Assembly: GCA_902790375.1 (NCBI GenBank)
Contig: CADARY010000015.1
Coordinates: forward strand, 61,868-125,867
Direction of reading: 5' to 3'
Source: Oscillospiraceae bacterium
GTDB lineage: Bacteria > Bacillota > Clostridia > Oscillospirales > Oscillospiraceae
DNA: 64,000 bases
Made by a program: the position numbers and the translations under genes
Notes under the pieces: generated by a model
Database searches by the model: none
What the model was told of the DNA's origin: nothing
Seen by the model: only the letters and a program-made list of their open reading frames with translations
Shown here: positions 15,256 to 23,646 of the stretch, one piece after another
How positions within the stretch are numbered: the first letter of the stretch is position 1
Layout: every line of letters starts with the position of its first letter

Positions 15256-16236
15256 TTACGGGCTGCAGCGGCTGCAGGGGTTGTAGCCCCTGATGATCGC
15301 CTCGTCCCGTGTGCCGGTGAAATATTCAACATTCATGTTGTAAATGTCGTCGACCGCCGGGCAGCTCGGTTTATGGAACAGAAATGTTTTCTGGTCAAGC
15401 ACATAGGTGGTGCCAAGCGGGATGTCCTTCGGTCCGGCGCCCGTATTCCCAATTGCTTCCAGCGATATAAGCGGTCTGCGCGTACTGGTCGGCGCCGGTG
15501 TCGCAGCGGCCCCCGGTGCTGCGGCTGCCGCCTGCGCTGCAGCGGCCTCCGCCGCAGCCGCCTCTTCCGGCGTCACATAGTCGGGGTCACGTTCGCTCCT
15601 GCCGCTCATGTAGTCGATGATCACCCCGGGCTGGACATTGTATACGAAGACATTGAAGGAGACGGTTTTGCCCGAATCCTCCACCGAGCAGGCCTCAAGC
15701 TGCACGCCCTTTGCCACCAGCGCGTCCCCGTCATAGACGGGCGTGACGCGGTAGAGCACATGGTTTGCGCTGCGCTGCAGATACCGGGCCACCTTCTCCT
15801 CATAGGGGCGCAGCCCCTCCTGATTGAAAAAGCGCGTACCGGTGAGGAAGTTTCGCACATCGTCGTTCGTCCCGCCGAGATCATAGGAGATCAGGTGGCA
15901 GCGGGCATAGAGATAGTTCCCGTCGATGACTCCGTCATAGCGCGCCTCCTCCCAGCCGGAGGGCAGAGCGCTGTGGATCTCCCCGCGCAGCTCGGTCGGC
16001 AGGGCCTTCCGGCTGACGCAGGCCACCGCCTGGCCGGATCTGCCCAGCGCGTCCAGCTCGCTGTAGCGGGTGTAATCCTCCGCCAGCAGCTCCTCCGGCG
16101 CAAAGCCCGGCACGTTGTCATTCAGTTCGATCGCCGTTTTCCCGTCATAGGCAGGGATCTCCGGCGAGGCCGCTCCCGCCGCCATCGGGAGCAGCAGCGC
16201 GAGCAGAAGTATGAGCAGAAGCATTGATTTTTTCAT
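15256..16236 (-). CDS. Secreted DNA/RNA non-specific endonuclease (EndA/NucA-like)
   Basis: The protein is 326 aa from the ATG at 16236 (GGAG SD). The longer frame from 16335 is rejected because its start overlaps the -10 box of a promoter. A signal peptide (about 1-23) is followed by a beta-beta-alpha-metal nuclease domain with YARCHLISYDLGG and DVRNFLTGT. These match the catalytic His and metal-binding Asn block of streptococcal-type DNases, whose canonical motif is DRGH; here it is ARCH. An Ala-rich linker leads to a C-terminal module HKPSCPAVDD...GYNPCSRCSP, resembling the Ada-type Zn-binding tail often found on these nucleases. The role is probably extracellular nucleic acid degradation. 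Confidence 0.8.
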   Translation of the reverse strand: MKKSMLLLILLLALLLPMAAGAASPEIPAYDGKTAIELNDNVPGFAPEELLAEDYTRYSELDALGRSGQAVACVSRKALPTELRGEIHSALPSGWEEARYDGVIDGNYLYARCHLISYDLGGTNDDVRNFLTGTRFFNQEGLRPYEEKVARYLQRSANHVLYRVTPVYDGDALVAKGVQLEACSVEDSGKTVSFNVFVYNVQPGVIIDYMSGRSERDPDYVTPEEAAAAEAAAAQAAAAAPGAAATPAPTSTRRPLISLEAIGNTGAGPKDIPLGTTYVLDQKTFLFHKPSCPAVDDIYNMNVEYFTGTRDEAIIRGYNPCSRCSP

Positions 16237-16323
16237 CGGTTCTCCGGGCCAAAGTCTGCCCTGACACCTCGCTTCCCGGGGATCGCCGTGCGTTTGTTTG
16301 CACGTCGCTCCCATTTTTCTCCT

Positions 16324-16352
16324 ATTATAGACCATCGCCGCGGCATCTTCAA
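16324..16352 (-). promoter_or_regulatory. Proximal promoter of the nuclease-vWA operon
   Basis: On the minus strand TTGAAG (16347-16352), a 17-bp spacer and TATAAT (16324-16329) lie about 90 bp upstream of the nuclease start. With the distal promoter this forms a tandem pair. Confidence 0.7.
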
Positions 16353-16390
16353 TGTTTTTTCACGCTCCGGCGAGCCTGATTCGCGCTCCC

Positions 16391-16419
16391 ATTATACCGG
16401 ATGCGCTGTCGTTTGGCAA
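16391..16419 (-). promoter_or_regulatory. Distal promoter of the nuclease-vWA operon
   Basis: On the minus strand TTGCCA (16414-16419), a 17-bp spacer and TATAAT (16391-16396) form a second, equally good sigma-A promoter about 67 bp further upstream. Confidence 0.7.
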
Positions 16420-16558
16420 GGCAGAGGGTGGTATGAAAGCGCTTGTCCCTGTTGTGCAGCGGTTGCGTCTTGAAGCTCTGCCGTATCCATAATGCAGCCG
16501 GTCAGGCAAGGCTACCTGATCGGCTGCATCAGCATTGTACAATGGTGTCAAGCGGAAT

Positions 16559-16669
16559 TAGGGCAATACCGCATAATTCGGCAAGAGCAGATCCTGAGAA
16601 AATTTGGGTTCTGATAAAGGCACTTTTTCGCAGATGTACTTTGTGTACCTCAAGAGCGGTGTTGCCTTA
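16559..16669 (+). mobile_element. MITE-like repeat, copy 2 (111 bp)
   Basis: Same sequence as copy 1 from the left TA-GGGCAA end through the cctcaag core, with a right end GCGGTGTTGCCT-TA that has lost three bases of the inner terminal repeat. It sits between the nuclease promoters and the ppdK terminator, in otherwise gene-free DNA (16420-16765). Confidence 0.75.
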
Positions 16670-16671
16670 GC

Positions 16672-16703
16672 AAAAGCCGCGCCCCGGATGGGACGCGGCC
16701 TTC
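16672..16703 (-). terminator. Terminator of ppdK
   Basis: On the minus strand the stem GCCGCGTCCC / GGGGCGCGGC is followed by TTTT. A second hairpin (16721-16750, arms gatgcgggcgattc / gaatcgcccgtatc, one mismatch) lies closer to the stop codon but has no T-run. Confidence 0.6.
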
Positions 16704-16765
16704 GCATGTTATCATTCCGAAGATGCGGGCGATTCGTGAATCGCCCGTATCTTTGGAAGGGTTTT

Positions 16766-19612
16766 TTACTTTCTGCGCTCGCCGAAGGTCTTCTTGGCCT
16801 CTTCCCAGCCGGCGAGGAGGGACTTGTACCCGGCCTGGGCGATGTCTGCCAGCTCAGCGCTGGCGTCAGCGGCGGCGGCGGTGAGCTTGTTGGCAGCGTC
16901 GCTCAGCGCGGCCTTTGCGGCCTCGACCTTGTCGTTGATCTCTTCCTCGGCGGCCTTGAGCTCGGCATCGCGCTCCTTCTCCTCCTTGATGGCAGCCTGG
17001 GCTGCGGCAAGGCGGGCGATGGGAACGCGGAAGGGGCTGCAGGACACGTAGTCGAGACCGACCTTGTGGAAGAACTCCACAGAGCTGGGATCGCCGCCGT
17101 GCTCGCCGCAGACGCCCAGATGGAGGTCGGGACGGACGGAGCGGCCCAGGGTCGCGGCCATCTTCACGAGCTTGCCGACGCCCTTCTGGTCCACGCGGGC
17201 GAAGGGATCGCTCTCGTAGATCTTGGCATCGTAGTAGGAGGTGAGGAACTTGCCGGCATCGTCACGGCTGAAGCCGAAGGTCATCTGCGTCAGGTCGTTG
17301 GTGCCGAAGGAGAAGAACTGGGCCTCGGTGGCAATCTCGTCCGCAGTCAGGGCGGCGCGCGGGATCTCGATCATGGTGCCGACCAGATACTTCATGTCGG
17401 AGCCGGCCTCGGCGATGAGCTTGTCGGCAGTGTTGACGACCACTTCCTTGACGTAGCGGAGCTCCTTGACCTCGCCCACCAGCGGGATCATGATCTCCGG
17501 CTGCATCTTCCAGTCGGGATGACGGGCCTGGACAGCCAGGGCGGCCTTGATGACGGCAGCGGTCTGCATCTCGGCGATCTCGGGATAGGTGACGGCCAGA
17601 CGGCAGCCGCGGTGACCCATCATGGGGTTGAACTCGTGCAGGGAGCTGATGATATTCTTGATGTCCTCCACGCTCTTGCCCTGGGTCTTGGCGAGGGCCT
17701 TGATGTCCTCTTCCTCGGTGGGAACGAACTCATGGAGAGGCGGATCGAGGTAACGGATGGTGACAGGATAGCCCTGCATGGCCTCGTAAATGCCCTCGAA
17801 GTCGCCCTGCTGCATGGGCTCGAGCTTTTTAAGGGCGGCAACGCGCTCTTCCTTGGTGTCGGAGCAGATCATCTCACGCAGAGCGGCGATGCGGTCGCCC
17901 TCGAAGAACATGTGCTCGGTACGGGTCAGGCCGATGCCCTGGGCGCCCAGCTCGACCGCCTTGGCAGCGTCGCGCGGGGTGTCGGCATTGGTGCGCACCT
18001 GCAGGCGGCGGTACTTGTCGGCCCAGGCCATGATGCGGCCGAACTCGCCGGCGATGGAGGCATCGACCGTGGGGATCAGGCCGTCATAGATATTGCCGGT
18101 GGAGCCGTCGATGGAGATGAAGTCGCCCTCGTGGTAGGTCTTGCCGGCGAGCTCAAACTTCTTGTTCTCCTCGTCCATCTTGATCTCGCCGCAGCCGGAG
18201 ACGCAGCACTTGCCCATGCCGCGGGCCACAACGGCGGCGTGGCTGGTCATGCCGCCGCGCACGGTCAGGATGCCCTGGGCGGCGGCCATGCCCTCGATAT
18301 CCTCGGGGCTGGTCTCCAGGCGCACCAGAACGACCTTCTCCTTGCGGGCAGCCCAGGCCTTGGCGTCCTCGGCGGAGTAGACGATCTTGCCGCAGGCGGC
18401 GCCGGGAGAGGCGCCCAGGCCCTTGCCGATGGGCGTGGCGGCTGCGAGAGCCTTCGCGTCAAACTGGGGATGGAGCAGGGTGTCGAGGTTGCGCGGCTCG
18501 ATCATCAGGACGGCCTGCTTCTCGTCGATCATGCCCTCGTCCACCAGGTCGCAGGCGATCTTGAGGGCAGCCTGCGCGGTGCGCTTGCCGTTGCGGCACT
18601 GGAGCATGTAAAGCTTGCCGTTTTCGACGGTGAACTCCATGTCCTGCATGTCGCGGTAGTGGTCCTCAAGAAGGGCGCAGACCTTGACGAACTGTTCATA
18701 CGCCTCGGGGAACTTCTCCTCCATCTGGGAGATGGGCATCGGGGTGCGCACGCCGGCCACTACGTCCTCGCCCTGGGCGTTGGTGAGGAACTCGCCCATG
18801 AGCTTTTTCTCGCCGGTGGCGGGGTCGCGGGTGAAGGCGACGCCGGTGCCGGAGTTTTCATTCAGGTTGCCGAAGACCATCGGCATGACGTTGACGGCAG
18901 TGCCCCAGGAATAGGGGATGTCGTTCTGCTGACGGTAGTAGTTGGCACGGGGGTTGTCCCAGGAACGGAAGACGGCGCGGATCGCTTCCTTGAGTTGGAC
19001 GACGGGATCGGAGGGGAAGTCCTCGCCGATCTGCTTTTTGTATTCGGCCTTGAACTGCTCGGCCAGCTCCTTGAGATCGGCAGCGGTGAGCTCGACGTCG
19101 AAAGTGACGCCCTTGCGCTCCTTCATCTGGTCGATGAGCTGTTCAAAATACTTTTTGCCGACTTCCATAACGACGTCGGAGAACATCTGGATAAAGCGGC
19201 GGTAGGAGTCATATACAAAGCGCTCGAACTTGGGATCGGGGTTGCCGGCGATCATGGCGGCAACAACATCGTCATTCAGGCCGAGGTTCAGGATGGTATC
19301 CATCATGCCGGGCATGGAGGCGCGGGCGCCGGAACGAACAGAGACCAGCAGGGGATTCTTGAGATCGCCGAACTTTTTGCCGTTGATCTGCTCCATGATC
19401 TCGACATTCTTCATGATCTCAGCCATGATGCTGTCGTTGATCTGGCGGCCGTCTTCATAGTACTGTGTGCACGCTTCGGTGGTAATGGTGAAGCCCTGAG
19501 GAACGGGCAGGCCGATATTGCTCATTTCGGCGAGGTTTGCGCCCTTGCCGCCGAGCAGCTCACGCATGCCGGCGTTGCCTTCGGAGAAGAGATACACGTA
19601 CTTTTTGCTCAT
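16766..19612 (-). CDS. ppdK: Pyruvate, phosphate dikinase with extra C-terminal helical tail
   Basis: The protein is 948 aa from the ATG at 19612, with AGGAAAG as SD. A longer ATG at 19630 would put the SD inside the gene. The enzyme interconverts pyruvate/ATP/phosphate and PEP/AMP/pyrophosphate in the cytosol. Motifs seen: the N-terminal ATP-grasp start LLGGKGANLAEM, the phosphohistidine loop GGMTSHAAVVARGMG (His about 458), and the C-terminal active-site GVCGEHGGDP (Cys about 833). Typical bacterial enzymes are about 875 aa. Here a tail of about 75 residues after about 870 is rich in Ala, Glu and Lys, predicted helical, and ends KTFGERRK. The gene lies 103 bp downstream of rsmA on the same strand. 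Confidence 0.95.
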   Translation of the reverse strand: MSKKYVYLFSEGNAGMRELLGGKGANLAEMSNIGLPVPQGFTITTEACTQYYEDGRQINDSIMAEIMKNVEIMEQINGKKFGDLKNPLLVSVRSGARASMPGMMDTILNLGLNDDVVAAMIAGNPDPKFERFVYDSYRRFIQMFSDVVMEVGKKYFEQLIDQMKERKGVTFDVELTAADLKELAEQFKAEYKKQIGEDFPSDPVVQLKEAIRAVFRSWDNPRANYYRQQNDIPYSWGTAVNVMPMVFGNLNENSGTGVAFTRDPATGEKKLMGEFLTNAQGEDVVAGVRTPMPISQMEEKFPEAYEQFVKVCALLEDHYRDMQDMEFTVENGKLYMLQCRNGKRTAQAALKIACDLVDEGMIDEKQAVLMIEPRNLDTLLHPQFDAKALAAATPIGKGLGASPGAACGKIVYSAEDAKAWAARKEKVVLVRLETSPEDIEGMAAAQGILTVRGGMTSHAAVVARGMGKCCVSGCGEIKMDEENKKFELAGKTYHEGDFISIDGSTGNIYDGLIPTVDASIAGEFGRIMAWADKYRRLQVRTNADTPRDAAKAVELGAQGIGLTRTEHMFFEGDRIAALREMICSDTKEERVAALKKLEPMQQGDFEGIYEAMQGYPVTIRYLDPPLHEFVPTEEEDIKALAKTQGKSVEDIKNIISSLHEFNPMMGHRGCRLAVTYPEIAEMQTAAVIKAALAVQARHPDWKMQPEIMIPLVGEVKELRYVKEVVVNTADKLIAEAGSDMKYLVGTMIEIPRAALTADEIATEAQFFSFGTNDLTQMTFGFSRDDAGKFLTSYYDAKIYESDPFARVDQKGVGKLVKMAATLGRSVRPDLHLGVCGEHGGDPSSVEFFHKVGLDYVSCSPFRVPIARLAAAQAAIKEEKERDAELKAAEEEINDKVEAAKAALSDAANKLTAAAADASAELADIAQAGYKSLLAGWEEAKKTFGERRK

Positions 19613-19715
19613 GCTGTCTTTCCTTTCCATAACAGAAAAATATACTTAAAATTGAATTGCTTCCCAGCTCTCTATAGCTTACCACAATTCGTTGCTTTTT
19701 CGCAATACCTTTTCG

Positions 19716-20585
19716 TCAAAAATCCGTAGTTTGTGCCCGAAAAATTGCGTCGGAGATTTTGGCAAAGCCCTCGATATCCAGGGTCTCTCCGCGGATGCGG
19801 ACATCGAAGCCAAGGGTCGAGAGGATTTCCTCAAGCCGCGTCTTTTCAAGCTCCGGGATCTGGGCGCTGAGGGCGTTGACCAGGGTCTTGCGCCGCTGGT
19901 TGAAGGCCGCGCGCACCAGGCGGAAAAAGAGCTGTTCGTCCTGTACCGCAGCGGGCGGGGCTGAGCGCCTTGTGAGGCGCACGACCGAGCTTGTCACCTT
20001 CGGGCGCGGCACGAAGCAGGAGGGCGGCACATCGAACAGGAGTTCCGGAACCGCATGCCACTGGACGAAGATGCCGAAGGCGCCGTAGTCCGCCGTGCCG
20101 GGGCCGGCGCAGATGCGCTTTGCCACCTCCCGCTGGATCATGACGGTGACGGTCTCAAAGCAGCCCGCCTCCAGAAAGGCGGTGAGCAGCGGGCTTGTCA
20201 CGTTATAGGGGATGTTGGCGCAGACAACATGCCGAAGACCCGGCATATGCTCCCGCACGAGCGCGTTGAGATCCAGCTTCAGCGCGTCGGCAAAGAGGAG
20301 CTCGACATTGCCGCACTCTGCCAGGGTCTCGGCCAGCACGGGCTTCAGGTCCCGGTCCAGCTCCACGCTCAGAACCTTCCCCGCGCGCAGGCTCAGCTCC
20401 TTTGTGAGGCAGCCGACGCCGGGGCCGACCTCCAGCACACCGGTGTTTTCATCGAGCCCGGCGCTTGCCGCGATATCCTCCGGCACCCAGGCAGCGGTCA
20501 GGAAGTTCTGCCCCTTCGATTTGGAGAAGCGGAACTGATGCCGGGCAAGCAGGGCCCGGATCTCATTATAATCGGTCAGATTCAT
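19716..20585 (-). CDS. rsmA: 16S rRNA dimethyladenosine transferase RsmA
   Basis: The protein is 289 aa, the usual length. It dimethylates two adjacent adenines near the 3' end of 16S rRNA during 30S assembly, using S-adenosylmethionine. Motifs: KSKGQNFL at the N-terminus, the SAM-binding LEVGPGVGCLT (about 50), and the catalytic NIPYNVTSP (about 124). Its start overlaps the trmD-GNAT stop by 4 bp (ATGA), indicating translational coupling in a ribosome/tRNA maturation operon with rimM and trmD. Confidence 0.95.
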   Translation of the reverse strand: MNLTDYNEIRALLARHQFRFSKSKGQNFLTAAWVPEDIAASAGLDENTGVLEVGPGVGCLTKELSLRAGKVLSVELDRDLKPVLAETLAECGNVELLFADALKLDLNALVREHMPGLRHVVCANIPYNVTSPLLTAFLEAGCFETVTVMIQREVAKRICAGPGTADYGAFGIFVQWHAVPELLFDVPPSCFVPRPKVTSSVVRLTRRSAPPAAVQDEQLFFRLVRAAFNQRRKTLVNALSAQIPELEKTRLEEILSTLGFDVRIRGETLDIEGFAKISDAIFRAQTTDF

Positions 20586-21874
20586 TTCTTATCCTTCAAT
20601 ATTTTTTCAAAGGCCTGGCGGCGGGGATCGTGTCCCGGTTCGGAATCAACCAGGATATTTCCCCGGTAGCGGAATCCGCTCTCCCGCAGCAGCGCCTGCA
20701 TCGGTTTATTTTTCCTGTGGGTGTCCACTCTTATACATTTGAGGCCGTAGGCCCTCGCCTGCTCCTCGGCGCAGCGGATCAGTGCCTGAGCCGCGCCGCT
20801 GCCGCGGTATTCCTTCGCCGCCGCGGCCCGGTGCAGCACGCAGTAGGGCAGATCCGCCGACCACCTGCCGTCGGTGATGGCGTCGTACCCCGGTTCGGGC
20901 AGAGGACTGAGCACGAAGAAGGCCGGAATGTCCGCACCGTGCATCAGGACAAAGCACTGGCCGAGGCGGATATCCTCCTCGAAGCGGGCGGCGTCCGGAT
21001 ACGCGCCCTGCCACTGGTCGATGTGAAAGCGGGCCAGGCTCTCCCGCGCATCCTGTACGATTTCCAAAATACGCGGGATGTCCTCCCCGGAGGCGGCGCG
21101 GTAAGTCACAGGCCCGGTGAGTTTCTTTCTCCCCTGCTCCTTTTCCAGCTCGCGCAGAAGCTTCCGGTCCTCCTCCGTCTGCGGCTCAAAGGCCGCGAAC
21201 ATGTCCGGGCGCTTGTCTCTTGTGCGCGCAAGCTGCTGTTTGCGCCGCCAGCGCTCGATGCGGGCATGGTCGCCGTTCAGGAGAATCTCGGGCACACCGC
21301 GCCCCTCCCAGTTCTCGGGCCGGGTATACTGGGGGTATTCCAGAAGGCCGTCCCAGTGGCTCTCGCCGGTATAGCACTGCTCGTCCGCCAGTACGCCGGG
21401 CACCAGGCGGCACACCGAGTCCGCCACCGCCATGGCCGCGATCTCACCGCCGGTGAGCACAAAGTCGCCGAGAGAAATCTCCTCATCCACGCAGGCCTCG
21501 ATGAAGCGCTCGTCCACGCCCTCATAGTGGCCGCAGACCAGCACCAGATGATCGTAGTCCCGGTTGAGGCGTTTGGCCGTCTCCTGCGTATAGGGCTGCC
21601 CCTGGGGGGACAGGTAAATCACACGGGAGCGCAGCTTCTCCGCGCCCTGCATCACATGCTCCAGGCAGGACTTGAGCGGCTGGGCCATCATCACGCAGCC
21701 GAAGCCCCCGCCATAGGGGTAGTCGTCCACCTGCTTCTGTTTGTTTTCGGTGAAGTCCCGAATCTGCACACAGTTGATGTCCACAATTCCCTTCGCGGCA
21801 GCCCGGCCGATGATGCTCTCATGCAGCACGGCGCTGACCGTGTCGGGAAAAAGCGTCAGGATATCTATTTTCAT
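20582..21874 (-). CDS. trmD: TrmD tRNA (guanine37-N1) methyltransferase fused to a GNAT acetyltransferase domain
   Basis: The protein is 430 aa, whereas TrmD alone is about 240-250. Residues 1 to about 250 carry TrmD motifs: DYPYGGGFGCVMM, LSPQGQPYTQ in the SAM-binding trefoil knot, LVCGHYEGVDERF and EISLGDFVLTGGE. Residues about 257-425 form a GNAT N-acetyltransferase fold with the acetyl-CoA loop EYRGSGAAQALI and the strand GLKCIRVDTH. The reading frame is continuous with no stop or internal SD between the domains. TrmD prevents +1 frameshifting by methylating G37. The GNAT substrate is unknown. It lies 2 bp after rimM. Confidence 0.9.
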   Translation of the reverse strand: MKIDILTLFPDTVSAVLHESIIGRAAAKGIVDINCVQIRDFTENKQKQVDDYPYGGGFGCVMMAQPLKSCLEHVMQGAEKLRSRVIYLSPQGQPYTQETAKRLNRDYDHLVLVCGHYEGVDERFIEACVDEEISLGDFVLTGGEIAAMAVADSVCRLVPGVLADEQCYTGESHWDGLLEYPQYTRPENWEGRGVPEILLNGDHARIERWRRKQQLARTRDKRPDMFAAFEPQTEEDRKLLRELEKEQGRKKLTGPVTYRAASGEDIPRILEIVQDARESLARFHIDQWQGAYPDAARFEEDIRLGQCFVLMHGADIPAFFVLSPLPEPGYDAITDGRWSADLPYCVLHRAAAAKEYRGSGAAQALIRCAEEQARAYGLKCIRVDTHRKNKPMQALLRESGFRYRGNILVDSEPGHDPRRQAFEKILKDKK

Positions 21875-21876
21875 TT

Positions 21877-22368
21877 TTACATTCCCTCGATCAGGCGCAC
21901 GGTGATGCGTCCCGCGTCCGCATCGGTTTTCCTGATAAACTCCGGCACCGCGGGAATCAGATGCTCCCGCTCCCCGCGCACCACGTAGATGTTGGAGGCA
22001 GGGGTCTCCATGACCTCCGTGAGGATGCCGATCTCCCTTCCCTCCTCATCCTCGACCTTCGCGCCGATGATGTCCTGCAGGAAGAAGGCTCCCCGGGGCA
22101 GGGCCGCGTCCTCCCGCCGGACGAAAACTGTCTGCCCCTTGAGGCGCATGGCGGCGTTCACATCCTCCGTTCCCTCAAGCCTTGCGATCACGAAGCCCTT
22201 ATGCTCCCTCGCCGAGAGGATCTTCAGCTCCCCGCCGCCCGGCAGCACAAGGCGCCGGAAGCTTTTGAAAAACCGGGGCGAATCCAGCCAGACCTCAATC
22301 TTGACCTCGCCCTGCACACCGTGGGTATTGACGATGCGCCCGGCCTCGATCAGCGTTTTCTTCTCCAT
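21877..22368 (-). CDS. rimM: 16S rRNA processing protein RimM
   Basis: The protein is 163 aa from the ATG at 22368, preceded by GGGAGG. In-frame sequence further upstream is non-protein-like and contains the promoter, so the longer frame is rejected. RimM binds ribosomal protein S19 and assists maturation of the 30S head. The N-terminal beta-barrel (AGRIVNTHGVQGEVKIE) and the C-terminal PRC-barrel (PRGAFFLQDIIGAKVED) are both recognisable. It is first in the rimM-trmD-rsmA set with its own promoter. Confidence 0.93.
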   Translation of the reverse strand: MEKKTLIEAGRIVNTHGVQGEVKIEVWLDSPRFFKSFRRLVLPGGGELKILSAREHKGFVIARLEGTEDVNAAMRLKGQTVFVRREDAALPRGAFFLQDIIGAKVEDEEGREIGILTEVMETPASNIYVVRGEREHLIPAVPEFIRKTDADAGRITVRLIEGM

Positions 22369-22397
22369 GCTCTGCCTCCCGCTTTTTTGATTGCAAC

Positions 22398-22426
22398 AGT
22401 ATACCATAAGCGCCGCCGATTGCCAA
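22398..22426 (-). promoter_or_regulatory. Promoter of rimM-trmD-rsmA
   Basis: TTGGCA (22421-22426), a 17-bp spacer and TATACT (22398-22403) with an extended TGG immediately before the -10. It lies 30 bp upstream of the rimM start. Confidence 0.8.
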
Positions 22427-22446
22427 TAAAAAACCGGGGCGCGCAT

Positions 22447-22492
22447 GAGAAAAGCACGCAAACGGGCTTTTCTCGTTTGCGTGCTTTTTCTC
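22447..22492 (-). terminator. Terminator of the GGDEF gene
   Basis: Perfect 15-bp arms aaaagcacgcaaacg / cgtttgcgtgctttt; the A-start and T-end make it work in both directions. It separates the diguanylate cyclase gene from the rimM promoter. Confidence 0.8.
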
Positions 22493-22498
22493 TTGCGC

Positions 22499-23425
22499 TC
22501 AGGCGGGGGCAGAGCTGCCTTCGATCTGGTTCTTGCCGGCGCGCTTGGCGGTATACATGCGCTCGTCGGCGATGGTGAAGAGCCTGCGCAGATCATAGTC
22601 GTCCGCGACATGGCCCGTGGCATAGCCCACGGAGTAGCCGGCGCAGATGTCGGGCTTGCTCTTGTCCAGCGGAGGGCTGAGCTCAAAGACGGACTTGATC
22701 TGGCTGCGCAGCGCTGTCTCCCCGGCGTTCGGCAGAATGGCCAGAAACTCGTCGCCGCCGTAGCGGTAGCAGTGCTCCTGCCCGAACTGATCGGCCAGGT
22801 TCCGGCCGGTGACGCGCAGGATGCGGTCGCCCTGCTCGTGGCCGTACTGGTCATTGATCTCCTTGAAGTTGTCCACGTCCAGCATCACCACGTACAGGTC
22901 TTTGCCGATGTAGCTGTTGAAGTCGTGGCGCAGGGCCAGGCGGTTGCGGATGCCGGTGAGCGCATCGTTGAGCGACAGCTCCTTGAGCAGGATGTTGTCC
23001 TCCTTCAGCTTCCGGGTCAGCTCGTCGATCTCGTTGAAGGCGCGCATGGAGCTGCGCTTGAGCTCACACACGAAAAGCAGCACCACTGTGATGCCGATGA
23101 GGATCACGATCAGCTTCTCCAGATTAAGGGGCGTATAGCTGATGAAATTATGATCGGTGGAGAAGAAATACATCGAGTACAGCAGCATGAGGCCGCCTGC
23201 CAGCAGACCGCCGTTGTAGCCGAAGATCGCGGCGCTCACCACAAGTCCGGCTATCAGGATCATGTTGGGGTTCGGCACATTGAAATGCACGACCACCAGG
23301 ATCAGCACCAGCATCATCACTGCGGAAATCAGCAGCTCCTGCCAGGGCAGCAGCTTGAGCTCCATGATAAAATAGGGACGATGTACTCCTCCCGCCTCAC
23401 GTTCTACGGGATGGTCAGTATTCAT
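22499..23425 (-). CDS. Membrane-bound diguanylate cyclase (GGDEF)
   Basis: The protein is 308 aa. The N-terminal 125 residues contain about four hydrophobic helices with short loops and no recognisable sensor domain. A short coiled-coil linker (DELTRKLKEDN) leads to a GGDEF domain (about 147-305) with LNDALTGIRNR, MLDVDNFKEIND and an intact active-site YGGDEF (about 221-226). The position of the inhibitory RxxD site reads FGQE, so product feedback through a classic I-site is unlikely. It makes c-di-GMP from GTP. An AAGGAG SD lies rather far (14 nt) from the ATG; a start at codon 21 is possible. It is divergent from pilB, whose product carries a c-di-GMP-binding motif. Confidence 0.88.
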   Translation of the reverse strand: MNTDHPVEREAGGVHRPYFIMELKLLPWQELLISAVMMLVLILVVVHFNVPNPNMILIAGLVVSAAIFGYNGGLLAGGLMLLYSMYFFSTDHNFISYTPLNLEKLIVILIGITVVLLFVCELKRSSMRAFNEIDELTRKLKEDNILLKELSLNDALTGIRNRLALRHDFNSYIGKDLYVVMLDVDNFKEINDQYGHEQGDRILRVTGRNLADQFGQEHCYRYGGDEFLAILPNAGETALRSQIKSVFELSPPLDKSKPDICAGYSVGYATGHVADDYDLRRLFTIADERMYTAKRAGKNQIEGSSAPA

Positions 23426-23483
23426 ACGAAAGAAAGCAGCTCCTTTTCTTCAATTCATGCACCAATATAATATATTCTGTAAA

Positions 23484-23511
23484 ATTATACCACACGGAAT
23501 TTGTTTTTCAA
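23484..23511 (-). promoter_or_regulatory. Promoter of the GGDEF gene
   Basis: TTGAAA (23506-23511), a 16-bp spacer, and TATAAT (23484-23489) with extended -10 TGG. It lies back to back with the pilB promoter. Confidence 0.75.
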
Positions 23512-23575
23512 GAGGCAAGGTGTACAAATCCATTTTTTGTCGAAATGATTGCTCTGAAAAAAAGAAAGGAAATTC

Positions 23576-23604
23576 TTGCAAATCGAAAATGATAATGCTA
23601 TAAT
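23576..23604 (+). promoter_or_regulatory. Promoter of pilB-pilT-pilC
   Basis: TTGCAA (23576-23581), a 17-bp spacer and TATAAT (23599-23604), followed by GGAGGTGG before the pilB start. Confidence 0.75.
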
Positions 23605-23646
23605 CAAAGTTACCGAATTGTAACCATTATTGGAGGTGGATGTTTC

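Noticed and set aside
12929-15286. 785-codon plus-strand frame opposite the vWA gene
   Set aside because: The minus strand encodes a signal peptide, an intact MIDAS motif and repeats; the plus frame has no family features.
16237-16335. Start of the nuclease gene at 16335
   Set aside because: That ATG overlaps the proximal promoter -10 box region and would put a non-signal sequence before a clear signal peptide.
16604-19729. 1041-codon plus-strand frame
   Set aside because: Antisense shadow of ppdK in high-GC DNA; its start lies in the MITE-like repeat and its protein is low-complexity Gly/Leu/Ala.
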